DNA from: Pseudorhodoplanes sp. | GTDB lineage: Bacteria > Pseudomonadota > Alphaproteobacteria > Rhizobiales > Xanthobacteraceae | Direction of reading: 5' to 3' | Length of the DNA stretch: 9,666 nucleotides | NCBI GenBank assembly: GCA_008933495.1 | Contig: WBUW01000075.1 | Location: 1 to 9,666 of the forward strand | Shown here: one piece after another, positions 1-6,049 of the stretch | Position numbering within the stretch: position 1 is the first letter of the stretch | How the letters are laid out: each line of letters starts with the position of its first letter | The notes under the pieces: model-generated | What the model saw: only the letters and a program-made list of their open reading frames with translations | Database searches by the model: none | Told to the model about the DNA's origin: nothing | Made by a program: the position numbers and the translations under genes

Positions 1-550
1 GCTGGCCGGGCCGTTCTTGTTCCTCGGTCCGCGCAGGCCCCGTCTCACCTCTTCCCGCCTGCGGGGAGAGGTCGGATGGTTGAGCGGAGCGAAACGATCC
101 GGGTGAGGGGGCTTCCGATGGGTTACGCCCCTCATCCGGCTCGCCCGTGGATGCGGGCTCGCCACCTTCTCCCCGCGAGCGGGGAGAAGGAAGCAGCGGC
201 TCGTCCGGCTCCAATCCCAGTTCGCGCGCCAGCGCCGGATCGAGCCCGGTCACCGCCGGCCCGGAATAGGGATCGCGCCCGACATAGCCGCGCTGCGGCT
301 TTTCGCCAAAACCCTGCGGCGCCGATTTGCGGGCGGTGTGTTCGGCCGCAAAACCCGCGCGCCGGTCGAATGAATTGTCGGGCGGCGGCTGCAATCCTGT
401 CCCTGAGCCGATGCCGGCGCGCCCCTTTGCGATCGCCGGGTTCAGCAATTGGTCTAAGGCCGGATCGGGCCGCGGCGCCTGCGGCCGGTGCGCCTTGGCA
501 CGCGTCGGCCGGGCGTAATCCCTTGGTTTCTTGGGAGGAGATTTTGCCAT
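1..550 (-). CDS. N-terminal part of a probable UvrB (excinuclease ABC subunit B), 3' end outside the window
   Basis: The minus frame is open without a stop from the ATG at 548-550 to the window edge (183 codons), so only the N-terminus is visible. It starts MAKSPPKKPRDYARP, a Lys/Pro/Arg-rich disordered stretch, followed by PDPALDQLLNPAIAKG, GIGSGTGLQPPPDNSFDRRA, QGFGEKPQRGYVG and VTGLDPALARELGLEPDE. Hyphomicrobiales UvrB proteins carry a long low-complexity N-terminal extension of this style before the helicase domains, and I recall similar phrases there; the identification is from memory. UvrB is the DNA-helicase-like damage-verifying subunit of nucleotide excision repair, but no ATPase motif lies inside the window. 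There is no good Shine-Dalgarno sequence before the ATG, and no other ATG lies close upstream in frame. Codons for 48-190 come from an inserted palindromic repeat. It could instead be another protein with a disordered N-terminus. Gene reality is fairly sure, product about even. Confidence 0.55.
   Translation of the reverse strand, partial: MAKSPPKKPRDYARPTRAKAHRPQAPRPDPALDQLLNPAIAKGRAGIGSGTGLQPPPDNSFDRRAGFAAEHTARKSAPQGFGEKPQRGYVGRDPYSGPAVTGLDPALARELGLEPDEPLLPSPRSRGEGGEPASTGEPDEGRNPSEAPSPGSFRSAQPSDLSPQAGRGETGPARTEEQERPGQ
48..190. repeat. Palindromic repeat element of three stem-loops, inside the left-edge reading frame
   Basis: Three inverted repeats follow one another. Positions 48-58 pair with 61-71 (11 bp with one G.T pair, 2-nt loop). 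Positions 99-111 pair with 128-139 (CCGGGTGAGGGG against CCCCTCATCCGG, 11 of 12). Positions 165-176 pair perfectly with 179-190 (CCTTCTCCCCGC / GCGGGGAGAAGG, 2-nt loop). This wording is typical of a repeat scattered through intergenic DNA of Bradyrhizobium-like genomes (recalled, not searched). Here it is read through in frame on the minus strand, adding a peptide rich in Ser, Pro, Arg, Gly and Glu (LLPSPRSRGEGGEPA...) to the predicted protein. Exact borders and target-site duplication are not visible. Confidence 0.7.
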
Positions 551-693
551 TCGGGCAATATGGGCGCGGCCGCCGGACCGGGAAAGGGTCGCGTTACGCC
601 TACCAACAGGGAGGCGAGGTCGTATTCCCGGTGGCCTTCGCGCCAAAGACTGCGCAAAATAGCCCTGCAATTGAATAGCCGGGGAGCCGTATC
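551..693. promoter_or_regulatory. Divergent intergenic region between the left-edge gene and the TrpB-like gene
   Basis: These 143 bp separate two divergent starts and so should hold both promoters. I see no convincing -35/-10 pair, operator palindrome or leader peptide. The only clear signal is GGGGAG at 681-686, seven bases before the GTG at 694, which is the ribosome binding site that fixes the start of the TrpB-like protein. No tryptophan-rich leader or attenuator-like hairpin series was seen. Confidence 0.4.
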
Positions 694-2058
694 GTGAGTG
701 ACAGCGTCAAATATCTCTTGCCCGAAAACCGCATTCCGAAAGCCTGGTACAATATCGCGGCCGACCTGCCGGCGCCGCTGCCGCCGCCGCTGCATCCGGG
801 CACCGGCCAGCCGATCGGCCCGGCCGACCTTGCCGCGATATTTCCGATGGCGCTGATCGCGCAGGAAGTCTCCGCCGATCGCGAGATCGAAATCCCCGAA
901 CCGGTGCGCGACGTCTACAAGCTTTGGCGGCCGGCGCCGCTCTATCGCGCGCGGCGGCTGGAACGCGTGCTCGATACGCCGGCACGCATTTACTACAAAT
1001 ACGAGGGCGTCAGCCCGCCCGGCAGCCACAAGCCGAACACCGCGGTGCCGCAGGCCTTCTACAACCGGGAAGCCGGCATCCGCAAACTCTCCACCGAGAC
1101 CGGCGCCGGCCAGTGGGGTTCCTCGCTCGCCTTTGCCGGCCAGCTCTTCGGCCTCGAAGTCAAGGTTTACATGGTCAAGGTGAGCTATCAGCAGAAGCCG
1201 TACCGGCGCGCGCTGATGGAAGCCTATGGCGCGACCTGCATCGCCAGCCCGAGCAATGAAACCGATTCCGGCAAGGCCGTCCTCGCCAGGACTCCGGACA
1301 CACCCGGCAGCCTCGGCATCGCCATCTCCGAAGCGGTCGAGGTCGCCGCCAAGAATGCCGATACCAATTACGCGCTCGGCAGCGTGCTCAATCATGTGCT
1401 GATCCATCAGTCGGTGATCGGCATCGAGGCGATCGAGCAGATGGAAATGGCCGGGCACTGGCCCGACGTCGTGATCGGCTGCGCTGGCGGCGGCTCGAAC
1501 TTCGCCGGCCTGTCGTTTCCGTTCGTCGGCAAGAGCCTGCGCGAGAACAAGAAGGTGCGCGTGATCGCCTCCGAACCGGCGGCCTGTCCGTCGCTGACGC
1601 GCGGCAAATATGCCTACGACTTCGGCGACACCGGGCACCTGACGCCGCTTGTGAAGATGCACACGCTCGGCTCGACCTTCATCCCGCCCGCCTTCCATGC
1701 CGGCGGCCTGCGTTATCACGGCATGGCGCCGATGGTCAGCCATCTGAAGGAGCTCGGGCTGATCGAGGCGCGCGCGGTGCGACAAATCCCCTGTTTCGAA
1801 GCGGCGGTCGCCTTTGCCCGCGCCGAGGGCATTATCCCGGCGCCCGAATCGACGCATGCAATCCGCATCGCTTTCGACGAGGCGCTGCGCTGCAAGGCCG
1901 AGGGCAAGGCGCAGACCATCCTGTTCAACCTGTCCGGCCACGGCCATTTCGACATGCAGGCCTATACCGATTTCTTTGCCGGCAAGCTGGAGGATCGCGA
2001 TTACGACGAGGCGGCGTTGCAGGCGGCACTCGCCGAGCTGCCGCCGGTCGCCGCGTAG
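694..2058 (+). CDS. TrpB2-type tryptophan synthase beta-like PLP enzyme
   Basis: A 454-residue fold-type II PLP enzyme of the TrpB-related (TrpB2) family, complete in length. The Schiff-base lysine is K113 in GSHKPNTA (110-117); ETGAGQWG (135-142) is the catalytic-glutamate loop in its TrpB2 form, since classical TrpB has ETGAGQHG; GCAGGGSNF (262-270) is the phosphate-binding glycine loop; PAPESTHA (382-389) and LSGHGHFD (413-420) are the C-terminal active-site segments. The long N-terminal part before the lysine (EIPEPVRDVYKLWRPAPLYRARRLE, 66-90, in two overlapping pieces) also fits TrpB2. The family makes L-tryptophan from indole and serine in the cytoplasm, often as an indole-salvaging stand-alone enzyme. 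No trpA or other trp gene is in the window, which supports a solo role, though the true substrate is not shown by sequence. The start is GTG with GGGGAG seven bases upstream. The gene is unlikely to be the main trpB. Confidence 0.93.
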   Translation: MSDSVKYLLPENRIPKAWYNIAADLPAPLPPPLHPGTGQPIGPADLAAIFPMALIAQEVSADREIEIPEPVRDVYKLWRPAPLYRARRLERVLDTPARIYYKYEGVSPPGSHKPNTAVPQAFYNREAGIRKLSTETGAGQWGSSLAFAGQLFGLEVKVYMVKVSYQQKPYRRALMEAYGATCIASPSNETDSGKAVLARTPDTPGSLGIAISEAVEVAAKNADTNYALGSVLNHVLIHQSVIGIEAIEQMEMAGHWPDVVIGCAGGGSNFAGLSFPFVGKSLRENKKVRVIASEPAACPSLTRGKYAYDFGDTGHLTPLVKMHTLGSTFIPPAFHAGGLRYHGMAPMVSHLKELGLIEARAVRQIPCFEAAVAFARAEGIIPAPESTHAIRIAFDEALRCKAEGKAQTILFNLSGHGHFDMQAYTDFFAGKLEDRDYDEAALQAALAELPPVAA

Positions 2059-2390
2059 GCGGCATGCGGATGCGCCTGCGGCGCCCGGCCGGAAAAAAGG
2101 CCTCCCGCGCCGGTTTGCGCGCGCGAGGCCGATTCCTGCTGCAACGATGATCGGGGCGGCGCCGTCGTCGCACGGTCCGCCGTGCGCGACGGTCACCGGG
2201 ACACGGGAACGGCCGTGGGATCAATGTCGGGAAAGCGGCAAGACCGGTCAGCATGACGGGTCTGCGTCTGCGGCGGCGCCGGCGCGTAGCGAATCAGCAA
2301 CCGAATCCCTTTAATGGAGTACAAAGCGCGACGTGGTTGTTCCGGTCCCCGGGACGCTCCCGTTTTTGCGGCATTTTTTACAGGCGCCTG
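2059..2390. other. Intergenic spacer between the TrpB-like gene and the diguanylate cyclase gene
   Basis: These 332 bp hold no gene I can support. The first part carries a terminator-like hairpin (2099-2130). The rest should contain the promoter of the cyclase gene, but no clear consensus is visible; a relatively AT-richer patch lies at 2305-2335 and another at 2365-2380. The cyclase frame is open upstream to 2253, but that stretch (Arg-rich, no family resemblance) reads like non-coding DNA. Confidence 0.5.
2092..2130 (-). terminator. Terminator-like hairpin with its T-tract on the minus strand
   Basis: GGCCTC (2099-2104) pairs with GAGGCC (2125-2130), then after one C.C mismatch CGCGC (2106-2110) pairs with GCGCG (2119-2123), leaving an eight-base loop: an 11-bp GC-rich stem. 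Six A residues (2093-2098) precede it, so the stem followed by T6 appears only when read on the minus strand. On the plus strand, where the TrpB-like gene ends 40 bp earlier, the stem has no T-run after it. It may still stop plus-strand transcripts weakly, or it may stop antisense transcription heading into the TrpB-like gene. Confidence 0.5.
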
Positions 2391-3884
2391 ATGTCCAATC
2401 CCCGCGATTCCGCGCGCAGCGACGACAGCGAGATGTTCGATCTCGCGCCCGTCTCGCTCTGGCTCGAAGACTATAGTGCGCTGCGCGCCCTGTTCGAGAC
2501 CTGGCGGCAGGCCGGGGTCACCGATTTGCGCAGCTACCTGCACGCGGACCGCGCGCGGGTGAGCGAATGCTCGCGCCGCATCAAGGTGATCAAGGTCAAC
2601 CGCAAGACGCTTGCCTTGTTCGAGGCCAGCGACCTTGCCGAGCTGGTCGCCAATCTCGACCGCATTTTCCGCGACGACATGCTCGACGCCCATATCGAGG
2701 AACTGGTGCAGCTCTGGGAAGGCAGCACGCCGTTCGTCAGCAACACGGTCAACTACACCCTGTCCGGCAAGCGGCTGGATATCCAGCTCAGCGGCACGGT
2801 GCTGGCCGGGCACGAGCGCGGCTGGGACCGCGTCCTGGTCGCGATCGAGGACGTGACCGCGCGCGAGAATGCCCGACGCGGTCTTGTCGAGAGCGAAAAC
2901 TATGCGCGCGGGCTGTTCACGCATTCGCCGGTTTCGCTCTGGGTCGAGGATTTCAGCGCGGTCAAGCGGCTGATCGACGATCTGCGCGGGCGCGGCATCG
3001 AGGACTTTCGCGTCTTCACCGACGTGCACGAGGAGTTCGTCGCCCGTTGCATGAGCGAAATCCGCGTGCTCGACGTCAATGCCCGCACGCTCGAACTGTT
3101 CTGCGCGCCGGACAAGGACACGCTGCTGCGGAATCTGTCCGACCTGTTCCGCGACGAGATGGAATCGCATTTCCGCGAGCAACTCATCGACCTGTGGGAC
3201 GGCAAGCTGTTCCAGCAACGCGAAGTGGTCAATTATGCGCTCGACGGCAGCAGGCTCAACCTGCTGCTGCAATTCTCGGTGCTGCCGGGCCACGAGCGCG
3301 ACTGGTCGCTGGTGCAGGTGGCGCTGACCGACATTACCGCGCGCAAGAAGGCGGAGGCCTATCTCGAATATCTCGGCACCCATGACGTGCTGACCAAGCT
3401 CTGCAACCGCTCCTTCTATGTCGACGAGCTCAACCGCCTGGAACGCAAGGGCCCGCAGCCGATCACCATCATCATGGCCGACCTCAACGGGCTGAAGGCA
3501 GCGAACGACGAGCTCGGCCACGCCGCCGGCGATTCCATGCTGCGGCGCGCCGGCGAGGTGTTCGCCTCGCTGATCGACAGGCCGCATTGCGCCGCGCGCA
3601 TCGGCGGCGACGAGTTCGCGGTGCTGATGCCCGGCACCGACGCGGCGGCGGGCGAGAAAATGCTGGAACTGCTCAACGATCTGGTCGAGATCAACAACCA
3701 GTTCTATCCCGAACTGCCGCTCAGCCTCTCGGTCGGGATCGCCACCAGCCGGCCGGGCGAACGGCTGGAGGCCGTGGTCAAGCGCGCCGATCTGCTGATG
3801 CTGCAGGCCAAGCGCGACCATTATGCCGACACCGAGCGCGACCGGCGCCGGCCGTTCGCCGCCAGCGCGGCGGCGGGACATTGA
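2391..3884 (+). CDS. Diguanylate cyclase with two tandem PAS-like sensor domains and a GGDEF domain
   Basis: A 497-residue cytoplasmic protein without membrane segments. Residues about 17-160 and 177-320 are two copies of a PAS-like module, both opening with (A/S)PVSLW(L/V)ED(Y/F)SA and closing with GHER.W...VQVAL/VAIED(V/I)TAR, the usual PAS-to-effector boundary. Residues about 325-485 form the GGDEF domain: THDVLTKLCNR (330-340), metal and nucleotide segment ADLNGLKAANDELGHAAGD (363-381) and an intact GGDEF (405-409), so it should make cyclic di-GMP from two GTP. The position five residues before GGDEF reads DRPH and not RxxD, so the usual inhibitory product site is missing. No EAL domain follows. 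The ATG at 2391 is chosen because family-like sequence begins just after it; its ribosome binding site is weak, so the start may shift by a few codons. The ligand of the PAS modules is unknown. Confidence 0.92.
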   Translation: MSNPRDSARSDDSEMFDLAPVSLWLEDYSALRALFETWRQAGVTDLRSYLHADRARVSECSRRIKVIKVNRKTLALFEASDLAELVANLDRIFRDDMLDAHIEELVQLWEGSTPFVSNTVNYTLSGKRLDIQLSGTVLAGHERGWDRVLVAIEDVTARENARRGLVESENYARGLFTHSPVSLWVEDFSAVKRLIDDLRGRGIEDFRVFTDVHEEFVARCMSEIRVLDVNARTLELFCAPDKDTLLRNLSDLFRDEMESHFREQLIDLWDGKLFQQREVVNYALDGSRLNLLLQFSVLPGHERDWSLVQVALTDITARKKAEAYLEYLGTHDVLTKLCNRSFYVDELNRLERKGPQPITIIMADLNGLKAANDELGHAAGDSMLRRAGEVFASLIDRPHCAARIGGDEFAVLMPGTDAAAGEKMLELLNDLVEINNQFYPELPLSLSVGIATSRPGERLEAVVKRADLLMLQAKRDHYADTERDRRRPFAASAAAGH

Positions 3885-3927
3885 AGCGCCGACAATCACG
3901 CAAGAAAATCACGCCGGCCGCCGTACC

Positions 3928-4030
3928 GGACCATGATCCGTTCAGATTGAATTGGATCATGATCCAGGTTTTCTGATTTTCGCGCGCTCTTGCGCCGAAC
4001 CGGTTCCCGCTTCGCCGGATCGCGCTCCAA
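3928..4030. repeat. Two-hairpin palindromic repeat, copy A
   Basis: This 103-bp element sits between the convergent ends of the cyclase gene and the ketopantoate-reductase-family gene. Its first hairpin pairs GGACCATGATCC (3928-3939) with GGATCATGATCC (3954-3965) at 11 of 12 positions, around a loop holding TTCAGATTGAA. Its second, partly decayed hairpin spans about 3982-4025 (GCGCG...GCGCCGAA, CCGGTTCCCGC loop, TTCGCCGGATCGCGC). It aligns along its whole length with the copy at 5863-5966 with one single-base gap. I recognise this wording as a dispersed intergenic repeat of Bradyrhizobium-like genomes. It may act as a bidirectional terminator for the two genes. Confidence 0.8.
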
Positions 4031-4058
4031 GGCGCGCGCGGCGGCCCGGCCGTCTTCG

Positions 4059-5126
4059 TCAGGCCGCCTTCTTGCGGTTGGTTTCCAGCCGCGCATCGAC
4101 CAGCGCCACGGTGGCGTCGATCGTGGGATGGCTCAGGCCCTTCTGCCTGGCGATCAGTTGCACGAGCTTGTCGGCGCGTTCGATATTGGGCGCGCCGTTA
4201 TTGAGCGCGCGCGCGGCCGAGGCCGGACGCGACAGGCTCTGGGCGGCGGCGGCGTATTTCTCGAACGGCACCAGGTCGTTCGGCGCGGCGCCGAGCTTCA
4301 CGCACAGGTCGTTGACGAAATTGTAGACCGAGCGCGAAGTCTCGATGTCGCTGTGCACGGCTTCCTGGGCGGTGCGCATGCCGTCCTTGGTCACGCAGCG
4401 GTAATTGCCGGCCAGCAGCATCGCCCATTTCGCCAGCGGTACGAAGATCGAATCGTACGCTTTCAGCTTCACCGGCAATTCGATCTTGCCTTCCGGCGCG
4501 TCGAAGCGCGCGGCCTCCACGTCCTTTGCCAGATTGCGGACGATCTGGGTGTCCTTGTCGTCGTCGAAGCGCGCGCACTTGAAATTGGTCGGCAGCGTGA
4601 CGAGCAGCTCGTTCGCCTTGCCCTCCGGCGGGCGGATGGCCTGCGGGTCGGGGCTGTTGAGCGTGATCTTCTTCGGATCGATCGAATCCCAGACGCGCGG
4701 GTCGGTATAAGCGGGCTCCAGCGCGGCGTGATCGAGGCCGGCAATGCGCTTGATATAGGGCAGCGGCGGCATGTTCATGATCGACATGCACGGCACGCGC
4801 GACCTGCCGACCGCATCGAGCAGTTGCCGGACCCCGTCGGCGCGGTATTGCGGTTCCTGCATGCACAGGCCGACGAGATCGAATTTCGCCGGATCGACGC
4901 CGGCGGCCGGGCCGGCGGTCACCTTGCCCGGCAGCTTGCGCGAGTCCAGCAGCACCGGCTCGTTGCGACCGCGCACCGGCAGCGTGACCTTGAAGCCGTC
5001 GGCATTGATCAGATCGGCCTCGGCCGGCAGGCAGACGAGGTGGATCGAGTGTCCGCCGAACAGGAGCTTGGAGGCCAGAAGCGATCCATACGACGCGCCC
5101 ATGAACAGGATGTTGTAGGTCGGCAT
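4059..5126 (-). CDS. Ketopantoate reductase (ApbA/PanE) family protein
   Basis: A 355-residue protein with an N-terminal Rossmann NADPH-binding fold: strand ILFMG then GASYGSLLASKLLFGGHSI (10-28), with the glycine-rich loop as G-A-S-Y-G. MNMPPLPYIKRI (117-128) occupies the place of the PanE substrate asparagine loop. PVKLKAYDSIFVPLAKWAMLLAG (218-240, given here as PVKLKAYDSIF and VPLAKWAMLLAG) is the helix carrying the catalytic-type lysine, and SLSRPASAARALNNG..NIERADKL (297-320) is the C-terminal substrate-clamp region ending in the usual acidic residue E316. PanE reduces 2-dehydropantoate to pantoate for coenzyme A synthesis. The protein is about 50 residues longer than typical PanE and differs in the loop motif, so it may be a paralogue acting on another 2-oxo acid. 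GGAGGG at 5132-5137 (minus strand) lies just before the ATG and fixes the start. It is convergent with the cyclase gene and has no pan neighbours. Confidence 0.82.
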   Translation of the reverse strand: MPTYNILFMGASYGSLLASKLLFGGHSIHLVCLPAEADLINADGFKVTLPVRGRNEPVLLDSRKLPGKVTAGPAAGVDPAKFDLVGLCMQEPQYRADGVRQLLDAVGRSRVPCMSIMNMPPLPYIKRIAGLDHAALEPAYTDPRVWDSIDPKKITLNSPDPQAIRPPEGKANELLVTLPTNFKCARFDDDKDTQIVRNLAKDVEAARFDAPEGKIELPVKLKAYDSIFVPLAKWAMLLAGNYRCVTKDGMRTAQEAVHSDIETSRSVYNFVNDLCVKLGAAPNDLVPFEKYAAAAQSLSRPASAARALNNGAPNIERADKLVQLIARQKGLSHPTIDATVALVDARLETNRKKAA

Positions 5127-5339
5127 GGCGCCCCTCCGTTATTGTGTTGATTGTCGAAAGGTGGAACAGCGGCCGTCAGCGGCCCATTCCGGGGTGACAT
5201 CCGGTCTTTTAGTGGCGCGGGCCGACCCCGGCAAGCGATCCAGGCCGGTCAGGGTGCCGCGGTCCGCGCAGGGCAATCGCTGCCGGCGCGCGCATTCGCC
5301 ATCCCGCGTCGCAGCATGCCGGCCGGCGCGCGCGAAAAC

Positions 5340-5771
5340 GGCGGCGGGACCCGCCGCACGCGGCCGCGCATTGCGGTGCAACAACGAGCTTGGGCTTGCG
5401 GTCACACGGCGGTTCGCTCCGGGTCGGGGCCAGCGCGCGCAAGGGCGGGATTTTCCGGAACGCCTGCACGACGCCGGTGAAAGGTCGAAATAAAGCGCGG
5501 GCGCGGCGGTGGCGACGAAAATCGCGCACCACATGCCGGCGAGCTTGTCGATGTAGCGCGCGACCGCGACGAGCGAGACGATCGCGAGATTGTGCGACGG
5601 CAGTGCCCGGCCGAACGGAAGCAGGAAGCCGGTGATGCCCGTGGCAACAATGGCGGCAAGGGACGCCGCCGTCCAGGTGTTGCATCCCTTGGCGGTCAGG
5701 ATGCCATACGGCACGACAGGGCCGGTGCCGATGAACGCAGGTCGCGCGTGAATGAACGTGAGAGGCGTCGC
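5340..5771 (-). pseudogene. Frameshifted relic of a small rhizobial multi-helix membrane protein
   Basis: One minus frame reads TPLTFIHARPAFIG, PYGILTAKG..TWTAASLAAIVATGITGFLLPF, PSHNLAIVSLV, ARYIDKLAGMW and FVATAAPALYFD (about 5768-5475). The neighbouring frame then continues with GVVQAFRKIPPLRALAPT and RSEPP (5475 to about 5406) and LVV (about 5385). I recall a conserved unnamed Hyphomicrobiales membrane protein of about 140-150 residues that starts MTPLTFIH and contains LTAK..D.WTALFLATTVATSVTGF, ALYFNVF, VVQAF.K.PAL.ALAPTQSEPPF in one frame. Against that memory the spacing between YF and VVQAF is 14 instead of 15 bases, meaning a one-base loss near 5476-5490. The start codon position reads GCG (5769-5771), and several helix residues are changed to Arg, Pro or Cys. 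Function is unknown; the copy is almost surely dead. The left border is approximate. Confidence 0.72.
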
Positions 5772-5862
5772 TCCGAAAATCACGCTCCCGGATGATGCGG
5801 CGCAGGGCGGCCGGCTGCCGTTCGGCGCGGCGACAGGCGCCGCCGCTCAAGCGCGATGACTT

Positions 5863-5966
5863 GGACCGTGATTCGTTCAGATTGAATCGGATCACGGTCC
5901 GGATTCTTTAGTTTTTCGCGCGATCTCCCGCCGAACCGGTACCCACTTCGGCGGATCGCGCTCTAA
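5863..5966. repeat. Two-hairpin palindromic repeat, copy B
   Basis: This 104-bp element aligns over its full length with copy A (3928-4030). The first hairpin pairs GGACCGTGATTC (5863-5874) with GGATCACGGTCC (5889-5900), all 12 positions pairing if one G.T is allowed, around the same TTCAGATTGAA loop. The second pairs GCGCGATC (5918-5925) with GATCGCGC (5954-5961) and, after a three-base bulge, CGCCGAA (5929-5935) with TTCGGCG (5947-5953). Both stems are better preserved than in copy A. It lies downstream of the minus-strand gene at 6050-6349 and upstream of the membrane-protein relic, and is followed by a second repeat type at 6005. Confidence 0.8.
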
Positions 5967-6004
5967 TCGTCGAATCGTCATCCCGCTTTCGCGGTTCGCT
6001 TGAA

Positions 6005-6037
6005 CATGACCTTTTCCGAAAACCGCTTCACGCTTTT
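6005..6037. repeat. Short dispersed repeat (CATGA.CTTTTCCGAAA type), copy 1
   Basis: This 33-bp core matches 7580-7612 at about 30 of 33 positions. It begins CATGACCTTTTCCG and ends CGCTTTT. I know the family from rhizobial intergenic DNA, where full copies are palindromic, with GCATGATC on one side and GATCATGC on the other. Here the right arm is decayed to GGATCCCGCG. It lies 12 bases beyond the stop codon of the monooxygenase-like gene (stop at 6050-6052, minus strand), so it is probably in that gene's 3' untranslated region. Confidence 0.7.
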
Positions 6038-6049
6038 CCGGATCCCGCG

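Noticed and set aside
48..190. CRISPR array or tandem repeat from the repeated hairpins near the left edge
   Set aside because: The three stems differ from each other and there are no regularly spaced direct repeats with spacers.
76..678. 200-codon plus-strand frame at the left edge
   Set aside because: It reads through the palindromic repeat and opposite the left-edge gene, is Arg/Pro/Ala-rich with no family resemblance, and overlaps the spacer before the TrpB-like start.
454..2196. 580-codon open frame on the minus strand opposite the TrpB-like gene
   Set aside because: It is an antisense shadow produced by GC-rich third positions; it runs opposite a motif-complete enzyme gene, has no recognisable domain and a composition dominated by Arg, Ala and Gly.
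2193..3899. 568-codon open frame on the minus strand opposite the diguanylate cyclase gene
   Set aside because: Same cause. The plus strand carries an intact GGDEF domain and gap-free duplicated PAS modules, while the minus frame shows only shadow-type composition.
3990..5150. 386-codon open frame on the plus strand opposite the ketopantoate-reductase-family gene
   Set aside because: The minus strand has the Rossmann motif, proper length and a strong ribosome binding site; the plus frame is rich in Arg, Ala and Val/His words typical of reverse-complement translation.
5209..5895. 228-codon minus frame as an intact protein
   Set aside because: Only residues about 141-173 resemble a protein family, and they continue a different frame upstream, so this is part of the frameshifted relic and not a gene of its own.
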